Shown one piece after another: positions 26,929-37,326 of a DNA stretch of 64,000 bases. The stretch is from Wenxinia saemankumensis (GTDB lineage: Bacteria > Pseudomonadota > Alphaproteobacteria > Rhodobacterales > Rhodobacteraceae), in the NCBI RefSeq assembly GCF_900141735.1, contig NZ_FQYO01000002.1, positions 682,001 to 746,000 of the forward strand, in the 5' to 3' direction. The position numbers and the translations under genes were made by a program. A model generated the notes under the pieces. The model did no database searches, was not told the origin of the DNA, and saw only the letters and a list, made by a program, of their open reading frames with translations. Each line of letters opens with the position of its first letter. Position 1 is the stretch's first letter.

Positions 26929-27165
26929 CTAGTCGGGCGCCTTCGTCGTCAGGGCGAGGGCGTGGAGCGCGCCGTTCGGCCCGTCCATCCGTCCCTTCAG
27001 CGCGGCGTAGACGGCGCGCTGCTGCTGCACGCGGTTCTGGCCGCGGAAGCTTTCGTCCTCGACATGGGCCGCGAAATGCTGGCCGTCATCGCCCTCGACC
27101 CGGACCTTGCCGTCGGGAAAGGCTTCGCGGATCAGATCCTCGATGTCCTGGGCGGTGATGGCCAT
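26929..27165 (-). CDS. BolA-family protein
   Basis: This 78-residue small protein has the BolA fold signature: an N-terminal helix (ITAQDIEDLIREAFPDGKVRVEGDD), FRGQNRVQQQRAVYAAL with the helix-turn-helix-like segment, and the conserved histidine in NGALHALALTT. It works with monothiol glutaredoxins in iron-sulfur trafficking; the grxD gene follows at once. Given its length it is closest to the IbaG/BolA2-type subfamily. Confidence 0.9.
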   Translation of the reverse strand: MAITAQDIEDLIREAFPDGKVRVEGDDGQHFAAHVEDESFRGQNRVQQQRAVYAALKGRMDGPNGALHALALTTKAPD

Positions 27166-27217
27166 GGGTCGGCTCCTTGCTGCTGAGATCCGAGGATAGG
27201 TCCGGGGCAGGGCGCGT

Positions 27218-27655
27218 TCAACCGCCCGTCAGGAGGGCGCGCCGCCGGCGGGCCCGCAGCCGGTAGAGCAGGCGGGCCCAGAGCGCCATGAGCGGGGTGG
27301 CGGCGCCGGCCTCGATCTCGATGCTCTCCTCGATCCGTGCGCCCGCCCCGTCCGGCAGGACGGCGAGCCGGTGGGTCCAGCGGCGCACGCCGGCGCCGCT
27401 CTCCTCGCTGCGGAAGGTCATGGCGGAATCGTCGAGCTCGGCCACTTCCATCCGGTAATCCTGCGGGGGCAGGCGGCCGAACAGGCGCACGCCGGTGACG
27501 TAGACGTCGCCCTGCCGGATGCGGCCCGTCCGGGGCACGCGGTCGTCGAACGCGACGAGGCCGGCGCAGACCGCGCGCAGATGGCCGAGGTCGGTCGCGC
27601 TGGCCCAGACCCGCGCGGGCGGGGCGTCGAAGCGGTGGGTCAGCGCGACCCGCAT
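27218..27655 (-). CDS. SRPBCC-family (polyketide-cyclase-like) protein
   Basis: This 145-residue protein starts MRVALTHRFDAPPARVWASATDLGHL, the standard opening of START/SRPBCC lipid-binding folds. The rest alternates strands and ends in a basic helix LLYRLRARRRRALLTGG that could contact membrane or nucleic acid. Ligand unknown. It lies four bases after the purL stop and before bolA, so it probably shares the purL transcript. Confidence 0.8.
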   Translation of the reverse strand: MRVALTHRFDAPPARVWASATDLGHLRAVCAGLVAFDDRVPRTGRIRQGDVYVTGVRLFGRLPPQDYRMEVAELDDSAMTFRSEESGAGVRRWTHRLAVLPDGAGARIEESIEIEAGAATPLMALWARLLYRLRARRRRALLTGG

Positions 27656-27659
27656 GACC

Positions 27660-29831
27660 TCAGCCGAAGAGGGCGGGGTAGACTGCGGACCAGGCGGCGA
27701 CCAGCTCGGCCATCGGGGCGCTCGCGCCGCCGAGCGAGAGGGTCTCGCCGCCGAACGTCCCGACGCGCGCGACCGGCACACCGGCCTCGCGCGCGGCGGT
27801 CTCGATCGCGGCGGCATCGCCTTCGGTCGCGGCGATCAGGTAGCGGGCCTGGTCCTCGCCGAACAGCGTCCCCAGATCGTCCGATTCGAGCGCGACGCCC
27901 GTTCCGCCCGCCCGGGCCAGCTCGAACGCGGCGAGGGCGAGGCCCCCGTCCGACAGGTCGGTGCATCCGCCGATGCGGGCGGCCTGCGCGCGGACGAAGT
28001 CGCCGTGGCGCCGCTCGGCCGCCAGGTCCACCGGCGGCGCGTCCCCGGCATCGAGGGAGGCGACCTCCCACAGCAGGGCGGACTGGCCGAGATGGCCGCG
28101 CGTCTCGCCGATCAGCAGCGCCACGTCGCCCGCGCGCGCGGCGGCGCCGATCAGGGCCGAGGCGTCGGGGATCAGACCGACCGCGCCGATGGTCGGGGTC
28201 GGCAGGATGCCGGTGCCGTCCGTCTCGTTGTAGAGGCTGACATTGCCCGACACGATCGGCATGTCGAGCGCCGTGCAGGCCGCACCGATCCCGCGGATGG
28301 CGCCGACGAACTGGCCCATGATCTCGGGCTTCTGCGGATTGCCGAAATTGAGGTTGTCGGTCGCGGCGAGCGGCCGCGCCCCCACCGCGCAGAGGTTGCG
28401 GAATGCCTCCGCCACCGCCTGCTTGCCGCCCTCCTCCGGATTGGCGGCGACGTAGCGGGGCGTCACGTCCGAGGTGAAGGCGAGCAGCTTGTCCGTGCCG
28501 TGCACCCGGACGATCCCCGCGCCGAGGCCGGGGCCCCGCGCCGTGTCGCCCATCACCTGGCTGTCGTACTGCTGGGTGATCCAGGACTTGGCCGCGTAGT
28601 TGGGCGAGCCGATCAGCGCCCGCAGCGCGTCCAGCGGGGCCACGTCGGGCACCGGGGCGTGGTCGGTGCGGCCGGTGGGCGCCTCCCACGGGCGGTCGTA
28701 TTCGGGGGCGGAGGAGGACAGCCGCGACAGCGGCAGGTCGGCCATCGTCTCGCCCCGGTGGACGATCAGGAAGCGGTCCTCGGGGATCGTCTCGCCCACG
28801 ATCGCGAAGTCGAGGTCCCACTTGTCGAAGATCGCCCGCGCCTCTGCCTCCATCTCGGGCTTCAGTACCATGAGCATCCGCTCCTGGCTCTCGGACAGCA
28901 TCATCTCGTAGGCGGTCATCGCCGCCTCGCGCTGCGGCACCGCGTCGAGATCGAGCCGGATGCCGAGGCCGCCCTTGTCGCCCATCTCGACCGCCGAGCA
29001 GGTGAGGCCCGCGGCCCCCATGTCCTGGATCGAGATCACCGCGCCCGAGGCCATCAGCTCGAGACAGGCTTCCATCAGGCGCTTCTCGGTGAAGGGGTCG
29101 CCGACCTGCACCGTGGGGCGCTTCTCCTCGATCGTGTCGTCGAACTCGGCCGACGCCATGGTCGCGCCGCCGACCCCGTCGCGGCCCGTCTTGGCGCCCA
29201 GATAGACCACCGGCATGCCGACGCCGGACGCCGCGGAGTAGAAGATGGCATCGGTGTCGGCGAGGCCGGCGGCGAAGGCGTTCACCAGGCAATTGCCATT
29301 GTAGGACGGGTGGAACCGCACCTCGCCGCCCACGGTCGGCACGCCGAAGGCGTTGCCGTAGGCGCCGATCCCCTCGACCACGCCGTTCACGATGTGGCGG
29401 GTGCGGGGATGGTCCGGCATCCCGAAGCTGAGCGCGTTCATCGCCGCAATGGGCCGCGCGCCCATCGTGAAGACGTCGCGCAGGATGCCGCCGACGCCGG
29501 TCGCCGCGCCCTGGTGCGGCTCGATGTAGGAGGGATGGTTGTGGCTCTCCATCTTGAAGATGACGGCCTGGCCGTCGCCGATATCGACGACGCCCGCATT
29601 CTCGCCCGGGCCGCAGATGACCTGCGGGCCGGTGGTCGGCAGGGTCCGCAGCCATTTCTTCGACGACTTGTAGGAGCAGTGCTCGTTCCACATCGCGCTG
29701 AAGATGCCGAGCTCGGTGAAGGTCGGCTCGCGGTTCAGGATCCGAAGCACTTCCTGGTACTCGCCCTCGGTGAAGCCGTGGGCGGCGATCATCTCGGGGG
29801 TGATCCGAGGCGTGGAATCAGGCGCGGCCAT
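27660..29831 (-). CDS. purL: Phosphoribosylformylglycinamidine synthase subunit (small PurL)
   Basis: This 723-residue ATP-dependent synthetase makes FGAM in purine synthesis and needs PurQ and PurS for ammonia supply. Residues 47-53 HCSYKSSK include the family histidine. SMRGDT-like metal and ATP-binding motifs recur in the duplicated halves (for example GLGIRLDL... and [14 protein letters not shown]). The length is that of the small PurL type (about 740), not the 1,300-residue fused form. purQ and purS are not adjacent. The ATG at 29831 is chosen by family length. It leads an operon with the SRPBCC gene, bolA and grxD. Confidence 0.96.
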   Translation of the reverse strand: MAAPDSTPRITPEMIAAHGFTEGEYQEVLRILNREPTFTELGIFSAMWNEHCSYKSSKKWLRTLPTTGPQVICGPGENAGVVDIGDGQAVIFKMESHNHPSYIEPHQGAATGVGGILRDVFTMGARPIAAMNALSFGMPDHPRTRHIVNGVVEGIGAYGNAFGVPTVGGEVRFHPSYNGNCLVNAFAAGLADTDAIFYSAASGVGMPVVYLGAKTGRDGVGGATMASAEFDDTIEEKRPTVQVGDPFTEKRLMEACLELMASGAVISIQDMGAAGLTCSAVEMGDKGGLGIRLDLDAVPQREAAMTAYEMMLSESQERMLMVLKPEMEAEARAIFDKWDLDFAIVGETIPEDRFLIVHRGETMADLPLSRLSSSAPEYDRPWEAPTGRTDHAPVPDVAPLDALRALIGSPNYAAKSWITQQYDSQVMGDTARGPGLGAGIVRVHGTDKLLAFTSDVTPRYVAANPEEGGKQAVAEAFRNLCAVGARPLAATDNLNFGNPQKPEIMGQFVGAIRGIGAACTALDMPIVSGNVSLYNETDGTGILPTPTIGAVGLIPDASALIGAAARAGDVALLIGETRGHLGQSALLWEVASLDAGDAPPVDLAAERRHGDFVRAQAARIGGCTDLSDGGLALAAFELARAGGTGVALESDDLGTLFGEDQARYLIAATEGDAAAIETAAREAGVPVARVGTFGGETLSLGGASAPMAELVAAWSAVYPALFG

Positions 29832-29972
29832 CGGGCGTTCCCCTCTCGCGTGGTCCTTTGCGCCGGTCCCTAAGGGGACGGCGGGGAAAGGGGAAGGGGG
29901 CGCCGCGGCGGGCCCCCGGGGGGCGTGTGTCTGCAATTCCCCGGCGCAAAGTGCAAGGCCCGGGAATTCCGC

Positions 29973-30056
29973 AGAAAAAAAGCCGGGCGCAAGCGCCCGG
30001 CCTAAGTCCAACAGGGAGGTATGAGGGGGATGAGCGTTTCAGCTGCGTCGCCCTCG
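29973..30056 (-). ncRNA. Candidate small RNA with CU-rich anti-SD-like segment
   Basis: Reading the minus strand, a plausible sigma-70 promoter at 30063-30091 is followed by about 84 bases. The transcript would begin with a small hairpin-capable region, then contain an unpaired C/U-rich stretch (CAUCCCCCUCAUACCUCCCUG), and end in a strong intrinsic terminator with a run of T. This is the layout of trans-acting sRNAs that block ribosome binding sites. No open reading frame of note is inside. Alternatively the terminator belongs to the LysR gene transcript. Confidence 0.45.
29974..30001 (-). terminator. Intrinsic terminator, minus strand
   Basis: A 9-bp GC stem (GCCGGGCGC / GCGCCCGGC) with a 2-base centre is followed on the minus strand by eight T. 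This is the strongest rho-independent terminator I found. It ends a transcript that starts upstream on the minus strand, either a small RNA or the LysR message. Confidence 0.85.
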
Positions 30057-30062
30057 ATTGAC

Positions 30063-30091
30063 CAAATAGGCGGCAGGGAATGTACGATCAA
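30063..30091 (-). promoter_or_regulatory. Candidate sigma-70 promoter for the small RNA
   Basis: On the minus strand TTGATC and TATTTG are 17 bases apart, with a predicted transcription start near 30056. The hexamers are imperfect but the spacing is ideal and a strong terminator lies about 80 bases downstream. Confidence 0.4.
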
Positions 30092-30207
30092 GCGAAAGCA
30101 CTGCGCGCCCCGGACATTGTGGACATGCGTTGCACGCATGGCTCACTCGACGAAGGTCGCGGTGCGATTGCGTTCCGCCGGCCGGGGGGCAGGCCCGGCC
30201 GACAGGA

Positions 30208-31116
30208 TCAAGCGGCCGTTTCCAGTTCCTTCTGGCGGCGCCGATGGGCGATCACCTCGTCCTGGATGAAATCGCGGAAGGCGGCGATCCGCTTCGACTG
30301 ACGCAACTCTTCCGGGTAGGCGAGGAAGACCGGAACCTCGTTTGATTCGATATCCGGCAGGACGCGCACGACGTCGTCGAAATCCTCGGTCACGTAATCG
30401 GGCAGGACCCCGATGCCCAGATCGCCGCGCACGGCCTGCAGCACGCCGAAGTAGTTGTTGACGTTCAGGGTCTTCTGCACGTCGTAGGTCAGCAGATGCT
30501 CGACCAGGCTGCGCCCGGCGGACACCTGGAAGGCGTTCGTGGATTGCGAGATCAGCCGGTGCTGCGCCAGATCCTCGAGCACCTGGGGCCGTCCGTGATG
30601 GTCGATGTAGCCCCGGCTGGCATAGAGCCGCATCCGGATCCCCATCAGCCGCTTGCGGATCAGATCGGCCTGGGACGGCTCCTTCATCCGGATGGCGACA
30701 TCGGCCTCGCGCATGGGCAGGTCGAGAACCCGCTCCTCGAGCATGAGGTCGATCTTCAGGTCGGGATACTTCTCGTAGAGCTTGTCCAGTCGCGGCGCGA
30801 CCCAGAGCGTGCCGAAGGCGGTGGTGGTCGTCACCCGCAGCTCGCCGAACACCTCCTCCTCGCTGTCGCGGATGCGGGCGGCCGCGGCCTCCAGCCGGCG
30901 GTTCATCGAGCGGGTCGCCTCGAACAGCAGCTCGCCCTGTTCGGTCAGGATCAGGCCGCGGGCGTGCCGGTGGAAGAGCGTGCTTCCCAGCGTCTCCTCC
31001 AGCGCGCGGATCTGCCGGCTGACGGCGGATTGCGACAGGTGGAGCGAATCGCCGGCATGGGTCAGCGACCCTGCATCCGCAACGGCATGGAAGATTCTGA
31101 GCTTGTCCCAATCCAT
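30208..31116 (-). CDS. LysR-family transcriptional regulator
   Basis: This 302-residue regulator has an N-terminal winged helix-turn-helix (residues 1-60, with GSLTHAGDSLHLSQSAVSRQIRALEE) and a C-terminal periplasmic-binding-protein-like effector domain (from about 90). It is divergent from the indolepyruvate ferredoxin oxidoreductase across a 148-base gap. That layout suggests it controls that gene, itself, or both, perhaps in response to an amino acid or aryl pyruvate. The effector is not visible in the sequence. Confidence 0.9.
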   Translation of the reverse strand: MDWDKLRIFHAVADAGSLTHAGDSLHLSQSAVSRQIRALEETLGSTLFHRHARGLILTEQGELLFEATRSMNRRLEAAAARIRDSEEEVFGELRVTTTTAFGTLWVAPRLDKLYEKYPDLKIDLMLEERVLDLPMREADVAIRMKEPSQADLIRKRLMGIRMRLYASRGYIDHHGRPQVLEDLAQHRLISQSTNAFQVSAGRSLVEHLLTYDVQKTLNVNNYFGVLQAVRGDLGIGVLPDYVTEDFDDVVRVLPDIESNEVPVFLAYPEELRQSKRIAAFRDFIQDEVIAHRRRQKELETAA

Positions 31117-31195
31117 CCCGGGGGCCCCTGATGAGAATGTCGCGGTCGCCCTGCTATATGCGCCCTACGTCCGAAATGTGAACGCCAAGTGAGCC

Positions 31196-31207
31196 AACAC
31201 ATTTGTT
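31196..31207. promoter_or_regulatory. Candidate operator palindrome in the lysR-ior gap
   Basis: AACA-CATT-TGTT is a short inverted repeat overlapping the proposed -35 of the plus-strand promoter. It is the right place for a LysR-type binding site, but 4-bp arms are weak evidence. Confidence 0.3.
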
Positions 31208-31231
31208 AGCGACGCCCCTCCGCCCTAGGCT
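31203..31231 (+). promoter_or_regulatory. Candidate promoter of the indolepyruvate oxidoreductase gene
   Basis: TTGTTA and TAGGCT are separated by 17 bases, 33 bases ahead of the ATG at 31265. The region is locally AT-richer than its surroundings. Prediction by eye only. Confidence 0.4.
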
Positions 31232-31264
31232 GATCACAAATGCGGCCACGGCGTTGGGAGGCGC

Positions 31265-34200
31265 ATGATGAGCAGGCAGGACGTTACCCTACACGACAAG
31301 TACGATCTGGCCAAATCGCCCGTGCTGCTGAACGGCACGCAGGCGCTGGTCCGGCTGATGCTGATGCAGAAGGCGCGTGACGTGGCGTCCGGCCTGAACA
31401 CGGCCGGCTACGTCACGGGCTATCGCGGCTCGCCCCTCGGCGGGGTCGATCTGAACATGGCGGCGGCGGAGAAGGACCTGAAGGCCGCCGACATCCTCTT
31501 CCAGCCGGGGCTGAACGAGGATCTTGCCGCGACCGCGCTCTGGGGCAGCCAGCAGGCCGAACTGCGGGGCGAGGGTAGGTACGACGGCGTCTTCGGCCTC
31601 TGGTACGGCAAGGGTCCCGGGGTGGACCGGTCCGGCGACGTGATGCGCCATGCCAACATGGCCGGCACCTCGCGTCATGGCGGCGTCGTGATGGCGATGG
31701 GCGACGACCATACCGGCGAATCCTCGACCGTCTGCCATCAGTCGGACTGGGCGATGGTCGATGCCTACATGCCCGTCCTCAGCCCGGCCGGCGTGCAGGA
31801 GATCCTGGATTTCGGCCTCTACGGCTTCGCGCTGAGCCGCTTCGCCGGTGTCTGGGCAGGCCTCAAGACGATGAAGGACACGGTCGAGGTCACCTCCGTC
31901 GTGGACGGGCGGCCGGACCGGATGTCGTTCGTCATGCCCGAGGATTTCCCGATGCCGGAGGGCGGGCTCAACATCCGGCTCGGCGATCACTGGATCCCGC
32001 AGGAAGCGCGGATGATCGACCACAAGCGCTACGCGGCCGAGGCGTTCAGCCGCGCCAACCGCATGGACCGGCGAATCTGGGGCCGGCCCGGCGCCACGAT
32101 CGGCTTCGCCGCCGCGGGCAAGAACTGGCTCGACCTCGTCCATGCGCTCTCGCTCCTCGGCATCGACGAGGCGGCAGCGGAGCGGATGGGGATCACCACC
32201 TACAAGATCGCCCAGACCTTCCCGCTCGACATGACCAGCTTCCACGACTGGGCCGAGGGGCTCGACCTGATCGTGATCGTCGAGGAGAAGCGCAAGCTGA
32301 CCGAGGTGCAGGTCAAGGAGGCCCTCTTCGACGACCGCCGCGGCCGCCGCGTCTACGGCTGGTACAGGGGCGGCGCGGGCGGCATGCACGAGGAGGAGCT
32401 CTTTCCCACCCGCATGGCGCTCGACCCGGTGATGATCGCCGAGAAGATCGGCGGCATCCTCATCGAGGAGGGGCGGACCTCGGAGAATCTCGGCTCCGCC
32501 GTCGAGAAGGTGCGGGAGGCGCAGCGGAGCGAGAACGCCGAGGAGATCGCGACGCGCACGCCCTATTTCTGCGCGGGATGCCCGCACAACACCTCGACGA
32601 AGGTGCCGGACGGATCGCGCGCCGGCGCCGGGATCGGCTGCCACATCATGGCGCTCTGGATGGACCGCGAGACGTCCGGCTACACCCATATGGGGGCGGA
32701 AGGGGTGAACTGGGTCGGCGAGGCGCCCTTCAGCACCCGGCCCCACGTCTTCCAGAACCTCGGCGACGGCACCTACAACCATTCAGGCATCCTCGCGATC
32801 CGCGCCGCGCTCGCCGCCGGGACGAACATCACCTACAAGATCCTGTACAACGACGCGGTCGCCATGACCGGCGGGCAGACCAACGAGGGCGGGCTGAAGC
32901 CCGACCGGATCTGCAAGGAACTGCTCGCGATGGGGGTGGGGCGCATCGCCCTCGTCTACGATCCCAAGGAGGATTTCGACCGTCGCACGATCCCCGCCCG
33001 GGTGAAGCAGCACGAGCGGGACGAGATGCCCAGGGTGATGGACGAGATGGCGGCCACGAAGGGCGTCACCGCCATCGTCTACGTCCAGACCTGCGCCGCC
33101 GAGAAGCGCCGCCGCCGCAAGCGCGGATCGTTCCCGAAGATGGACCGCCGCGTCTGGATCAATACCGAGGTCTGCGAGGGCTGCGGCGATTGCGGCGTGC
33201 AGTCCAACTGCGTCGCCCTCGTGCCGGTCGAGACGGAATTCGGCCGCAAGCGCGCGGTCGACCAATCGACCTGCAATCTCGACATGTCCTGCCTCAAGGG
33301 CTTCTGCCCGTCCTTCGTCACGCTCGAAGGGGCGCGGCCGCGCAAGCGCGAGGGGCAGGCGATCGACCTTCCGGACCTGCCCGAGCCCGACCTGCCGCCG
33401 CTGACCGGCACCCACAACGTCGTCATCACCGGCGTGGGCGGCACCGGCGTCGTCACGATCGGCGCGATCCTCGCCATGGCCGCGCATCTCGACGGCAAGG
33501 GCGCCGGCATGATGGAGATGGCGGGCCTCGCGCAGAAGGGCGGGGCGGTCCACATCCATTGCCGCATCGGCGAGAGCCCCGGGGCGATCAGCGCGATCCG
33601 CCTCGCCGCCGGAGAGGCCGACACCCTGATCGGGGGCGATCTGGTCGTCAGCGCGGGGGCGAAGACCCTGGGCCTGACATCGACCGGCCGCACCCGCGGC
33701 GTGGTCAACACCCACGAGATCGTCACCGGCGACTTCACCCGCGACACGGAGTTCCGCCTCCCGACCGAGCGGCTGACGCTGGCACTGGAACGCCGGCTGC
33801 GCGACGGGCTGCGGATGTTCGACGCCAGCGAGCTCGCCGGCCGGCTGATGGGGGATTCCATCTATTCCAACATGATCCTGATGGGCGCCGCCTGGCAGAT
33901 GGGCGGCCTCCCCGTGGCGGGGGAGGCGATCCGCGACGCGATCCGCCTCAACGGCGCCGCAATCGAGGGCAACCTGCGCGCCTTCGAGATCGGGCGCTGG
34001 GCGGTGGAGCATCCGGGCGCGGCCGCCGAGGCGCTGCGGGACGCCGCGCCGTCGGAAAGAACCCTTGCCGAGCGCATCGCCGAGCGCGAGGACCACATCC
34101 GCGCCCATAGCGGCGAGGACACGGTCCTGCGCTACCGCCGCCTCCTCGACCGGGTGGAGGACGAGGCCCTGCGCGAGGCGGTCGCAAAGGGCTACCACAA

Positions 34201-34687
34201 GCTGCTCACCTATAAGGACGAATACGAGGTCGCGCGCCTTCACCTGCGGACCGCCGCCCGGACGGAGGAGCTGTTCGAGGGGACCGGGCGCCGGGTCTAC
34301 CACCTCGCCCCGCCCGGGATCGCGCGGAAAGGGCCGGACGGTCGCCCGAGGAAGATCGCCGTCGGCCCCTGGATCGAACCGGCCTTCCGCCTGCTGGCGC
34401 GGCTCAAGCGGCTGCGGGGCACCGCGCTCGACCCGTTCGGCCGCACCGAGGAGCGGCGGATGGAACGCGCCCTGATCGCCCAATACGAGCGCGACATGGA
34501 GGAGGTGCTGCCGAAGGCGGGTCCGGCGGCGAGGGACGCGGCGATCGCCCTCGCCGAACTGCCGCTCTCGATCCGGGGCTTCGGCCCGGTGAAGAAGGGC
34601 AATGCCGAGGCCGCGGCCAGGCGGCGGGAGGAATTGCTGGCGGTGATCCGCGACGGCGGCGACAGCCTGCGCGCGGCGGCGGAATAG
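31265..34687 (+). CDS. Indolepyruvate ferredoxin oxidoreductase, fused large protein
   Basis: This 1140-residue protein decarboxylates indolepyruvate (or other aryl pyruvates) to the acyl-CoA with reduction of ferredoxin or another acceptor. The N-terminal part is a pyruvate-oxidoreductase alpha-type domain ([11 protein letters not shown]). The middle has a thiamine-diphosphate-binding domain ([16 protein letters not shown], then [16 protein letters not shown]), followed by one ferredoxin-like cluster motif [13 protein letters not shown]. The C-terminal part is a gamma-type domain ([16 protein letters not shown]). In archaea these are two subunits, IorA and IorB; single-chain forms occur in proteobacteria. 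A GGGAGG Shine-Dalgarno precedes the ATG. The LysR gene upstream is the likely regulator. Confidence 0.92.
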   Translation: MMSRQDVTLHDKYDLAKSPVLLNGTQALVRLMLMQKARDVASGLNTAGYVTGYRGSPLGGVDLNMAAAEKDLKAADILFQPGLNEDLAATALWGSQQAELRGEGRYDGVFGLWYGKGPGVDRSGDVMRHANMAGTSRHGGVVMAMGDDHTGESSTVCHQSDWAMVDAYMPVLSPAGVQEILDFGLYGFALSRFAGVWAGLKTMKDTVEVTSVVDGRPDRMSFVMPEDFPMPEGGLNIRLGDHWIPQEARMIDHKRYAAEAFSRANRMDRRIWGRPGATIGFAAAGKNWLDLVHALSLLGIDEAAAERMGITTYKIAQTFPLDMTSFHDWAEGLDLIVIVEEKRKLTEVQVKEALFDDRRGRRVYGWYRGGAGGMHEEELFPTRMALDPVMIAEKIGGILIEEGRTSENLGSAVEKVREAQRSENAEEIATRTPYFCAGCPHNTSTKVPDGSRAGAGIGCHIMALWMDRETSGYTHMGAEGVNWVGEAPFSTRPHVFQNLGDGTYNHSGILAIRAALAAGTNITYKILYNDAVAMTGGQTNEGGLKPDRICKELLAMGVGRIALVYDPKEDFDRRTIPARVKQHERDEMPRVMDEMAATKGVTAIVYVQTCAAEKRRRRKRGSFPKMDRRVWINTEVCEGCGDCGVQSNCVALVPVETEFGRKRAVDQSTCNLDMSCLKGFCPSFVTLEGARPRKREGQAIDLPDLPEPDLPPLTGTHNVVITGVGGTGVVTIGAILAMAAHLDGKGAGMMEMAGLAQKGGAVHIHCRIGESPGAISAIRLAAGEADTLIGGDLVVSAGAKTLGLTSTGRTRGVVNTHEIVTGDFTRDTEFRLPTERLTLALERRLRDGLRMFDASELAGRLMGDSIYSNMILMGAAWQMGGLPVAGEAIRDAIRLNGAAIEGNLRAFEIGRWAVEHPGAAAEALRDAAPSERTLAERIAEREDHIRAHSGEDTVLRYRRLLDRVEDEALREAVAKGYHKLLTYKDEYEVARLHLRTAARTEELFEGTGRRVYHLAPPGIARKGPDGRPRKIAVGPWIEPAFRLLARLKRLRGTALDPFGRTEERRMERALIAQYERDMEEVLPKAGPAARDAAIALAELPLSIRGFGPVKKGNAEAAARRREELLAVIRDGGDSLRAAAE

Positions 34688-34823
34688 GCGCCGCGATCTC
34701 CGCGGACCGTCTCGCGTCGAGAGGCCGGCCGGGCCCCGATGGACCTTCGCCGCCGCCGGGCCTATGAGTGGGGCCGAGGGCCCGGCCGCGACCGGGCGGG
34801 CAGGGCGAGCGAGGCGCAGGGCG

Positions 34824-35636
34824 ATGGCAGTCGGAATCTTCGACAGCGGATTGGGCGGCCTGACGGTCCTCGACGCCGTGACGCGGCGTCTGCCGGACCT
34901 GCCGGTCGTCTATCTCGGCGACAACGCGCATACCCCCTACGGCACCCGTACCGCCGAGGACATCTACCAGCTGACCACTGCCGGCGTGCAGCGCCTCTTC
35001 GACGAGGGCTGCGATCTCGTCATCCTCGCCTGCAACACCGCCAGCGCCGCCGCGCTGCGCCGCATGCAGGAGGGGTGGATCCCCCCCGGCAAGCGCGTGC
35101 TCGGCGTCTTCGTGCCCCTGATCGAGGCGCTGACCGAGCGCAACTGGGGCGACAATTCCCCGCCGCGCGAGGTGGGGGTCAAGCATGTCGCCCTCTTCGC
35201 CACGCCCGCGACGGTGCGCTCGCGCGCCTTCAGCCGCGAGCTGGCCTTCCGCGCCATCGGCGTCGACACCGAGGCGCAGGCCTGCGGCGGCGTGGTCGAC
35301 GCGATCGAGGAGGGCGACATGATCCTCGCCGAGGCGCTGGTGCGGTCCCATGTCGACGCGCTGCTGCGCAAGATGCCCGAACCCGACGCCGCGATCCTGG
35401 GCTGCACTCACTACCCGCTGGTCGAGGAGGTCTTCGCCGACGCGCTCGGCCCCGGCGTGAAGGTCTATTCCCAGCCGCAGATCGTGGCGGCCAGCCTCGC
35501 CGACTACCTCGCCCGCCGGCCGGAGATGGTCGGGGCCGGCACGGAGAGCCGCTTCCTCACGACGGGCGATCCCCGCCGCGTCTCGTCCAAGGCCACGCAG
35601 TTCCTCAGGCGGCAGATCGCCTTCGAGGCCGCCTGA
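34824..35636 (+). CDS. murI: Glutamate racemase
   Basis: This 270-residue enzyme makes D-glutamate for peptidoglycan. The opening is [17 protein letters not shown]. The two catalytic cysteines are in LACNTASAA (near residue 70) and [11 protein letters not shown] (near residue 195). [11 protein letters not shown] is also typical. The ATG at 34824 was chosen because it directly precedes the conserved start; a start at 34764 adds a low-complexity 20 residues. argC follows at 26 bases, probably on the same transcript. Confidence 0.93.
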   Translation: MAVGIFDSGLGGLTVLDAVTRRLPDLPVVYLGDNAHTPYGTRTAEDIYQLTTAGVQRLFDEGCDLVILACNTASAAALRRMQEGWIPPGKRVLGVFVPLIEALTERNWGDNSPPREVGVKHVALFATPATVRSRAFSRELAFRAIGVDTEAQACGGVVDAIEEGDMILAEALVRSHVDALLRKMPEPDAAILGCTHYPLVEEVFADALGPGVKVYSQPQIVAASLADYLARRPEMVGAGTESRFLTTGDPRRVSSKATQFLRRQIAFEAA

Positions 35637-35662
35637 TCCCGCAATTCCCCCGGAGGTCCCCC

Positions 35663-36688
35663 ATGACCCACAACGTCGCCATCCTCGGCGCGTCCGGCTA
35701 TACCGGCGCCGAGCTCGTGCGGATCATCGCCACGCACCCGTCCCTGCGGATCGCCGCGCTCGCCGCCGACCGCAAGGCCGGCCAGCCGATGGCCTCCGTC
35801 TTCCCGCATCTGCGGCATCTCGATCTGCCCGACCTCGTCCAGGCAGGAGAGATCGACTATTCGGGGATCGACCTCGTCTTCGCCGCGCTGCCCCACGGCC
35901 TAAGCCAGGCCCTGGTCGCCACGCTGCCGCGCGGGATCAGGGTCGTCGATCTCGGCGCCGATTTCCGCCTGACGCCGGACGGCTACCGGACGTGGTACGG
36001 CGCCGACCACGTCGCGCCCGAGCTCCAGGGCGAGGCCGTCTACGGCCTGACCGAGTTCAACCGCGACGCGATCCGCGGCGCCCGCCTCGTCGCGGGGACC
36101 GGCTGCAACGCCGCCACCGTCCAGTTCGCGCTGACGCCGCTGATCGGCTCGGGGCTGATCGACCTCGACGACATCATCTGCGACCTCAAGAACGGCGTCT
36201 CGGGCGCGGGCCGCAGCCTGAAGGAGACCATGCTCTTCGCCGAACGCGCGAACGACGTGGCGGGCTATTCGCAGGGCGGCCGGCACCGCCATCTCGGCGA
36301 GTTCGACGAGCAGTTCAGCCGCATCGCCGGCCGCGACGTGCGGATCCAGTTCACCCCGCATCTCGTCCCCGTCAATCGCGGCATCCTCGCCTCCTGCTAC
36401 CTCAAGGGCGAGGCGTGGGCCGTCCACGACGCGCTCGCCGCCGCCTATGCGGACGAGCCCTTCCTGCAGGTCCTGCCCCTCGGCGAGCTGCCGCAGATGG
36501 CCCATGTCCAGGGCTCGAACTTCTGCCATGTCGGTGTCACGGGCGACCGCATCTCGGGTCGCACGCTCGTCGTCTCCACCCTCGACAACCTCTGCAAGGG
36601 CTCGTCGGGGCAGGCGGTGCAGAACGCGAACCTGATGCTGGGCGAGGACGAGAGCGCGGGCCTGATGCTCGCGCCGCTCTTTCCCTGA
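35663..36688 (+). CDS. argC: N-acetyl-gamma-glutamyl-phosphate reductase
   Basis: This 341-residue enzyme reduces acetylglutamyl phosphate to the semialdehyde in arginine synthesis. The N-terminus has the NADP fold ([17 protein letters not shown]). The active-site cysteine is Cys148 in [10 protein letters not shown], and [10 protein letters not shown] holds the catalytic histidine region. The length agrees with type 1 ArgC. The ATG at 35663 follows CCGGAGG. No other arg genes are nearby. Confidence 0.96.
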   Translation: MTHNVAILGASGYTGAELVRIIATHPSLRIAALAADRKAGQPMASVFPHLRHLDLPDLVQAGEIDYSGIDLVFAALPHGLSQALVATLPRGIRVVDLGADFRLTPDGYRTWYGADHVAPELQGEAVYGLTEFNRDAIRGARLVAGTGCNAATVQFALTPLIGSGLIDLDDIICDLKNGVSGAGRSLKETMLFAERANDVAGYSQGGRHRHLGEFDEQFSRIAGRDVRIQFTPHLVPVNRGILASCYLKGEAWAVHDALAAAYADEPFLQVLPLGELPQMAHVQGSNFCHVGVTGDRISGRTLVVSTLDNLCKGSSGQAVQNANLMLGEDESAGLMLAPLFP

Positions 36689-36740
36689 CGCCGCCGGCTG
36701 CGGCATCCCGCGCGCTTCCCTCCGCGGCGCCCTGCTCTTA

Positions 36741-36785
36741 TCTTGCCAGAAATACTCCGGGGGTCCGGGGGCGGAGCCCCCGGCC
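36741..36785. repeat. REP-like palindromic element, copy 2
   Basis: GAAATACTCCGGGGGTCC is followed by a 7-bp hairpin CCGGGGG-CGGAG-CCCCCGG in the gap between argC and ccmE. It matches the element at 13122-13159 in order and spacing. Might act as a transcript-stabilising hairpin or terminator between argC and ccmE. Confidence 0.6.
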
Positions 36786-36813
36786 TCCCCACCCCACGCC
36801 ACGCCGGGATCCC

Positions 36814-37281
36814 ATGCGCTCGCTGAAGAAGAAACGCCGCATCCAGGTCATCGCCCTCGCCGCGGGGGCCTTGGTCCTGTCGACCGGGATCATCGGTTAC
36901 GCGATGCGGGACGGGATCAACCTGTTCCGCTCGCCGAGCCAGGTGGTCGAGGCGCCGCCCGGCCCGTCCGAGACCTTCCGCATCGGCGGACTCGTCGAGG
37001 AAGGCAGCCTGGTGCGCGGTCGGGGCGAGGCGATCACCTTCCGCGTGACCGACGGCAACGCCGCCGTGCCCGTCACCTATGCCGGCATCCTGCCCGACCT
37101 CTTCGGCGAGGGGCAGGGCATGGTCGGGACGGGCCGTTACGTGGACGGCACCTTCGAGGCGACCGAGATCCTGGCCAAGCACGACGAGAGCTACATGCCA
37201 GCCGAGGTGATCGACGCGCTCGAGGCGCAGGGCGTCTATGTCGACCCGGACGCAACGGCCGGAAGCTCCGCCGGGAATTAA
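36814..37281 (+). CDS. ccmE: Cytochrome c maturation heme chaperone CcmE
   Basis: This 155-residue protein has an N-terminal membrane anchor (residues 10-28) and a periplasmic OB-fold that carries heme through a covalent histidine. The family heme-binding motif is present as AKHDESYMP (His near 128, Tyr four residues on). It hands heme to CcmF. ccmF and ccmH follow at 38662 and 40620, separated from ccmE by an endolysin and a holin gene. Confidence 0.94.
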   Translation: MRSLKKKRRIQVIALAAGALVLSTGIIGYAMRDGINLFRSPSQVVEAPPGPSETFRIGGLVEEGSLVRGRGEAITFRVTDGNAAVPVTYAGILPDLFGEGQGMVGTGRYVDGTFEATEILAKHDESYMPAEVIDALEAQGVYVDPDATAGSSAGN

Positions 37282-37326
37282 GCCCGCGCGACGATGATCG
37301 ACCCCGCCGGACAGGAGGGGGCCGCC

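Larger units (their letters stand above)
29832..30207. other. Intergenic region between purL and the LysR gene
   Basis: These 376 bases contain no supported protein gene. They hold the purL promoter (minus strand), a terminator and candidate small RNA on the minus strand (see separate entries), and the 3' untranslated region of the LysR gene. GGCCGGGCCTGCCCCCCGGCC directly after the LysR stop can form a GC hairpin but lacks a T-run. Confidence 0.5.

Noticed and set aside
30001-30207. Small plus-strand ORFs after GGGAGGT-ATG (30021 onward)
   Set aside because: Codon use is unlike the neighbours, no homology is recognised, and the same bases are explained as the complement of a terminator-bearing small RNA.
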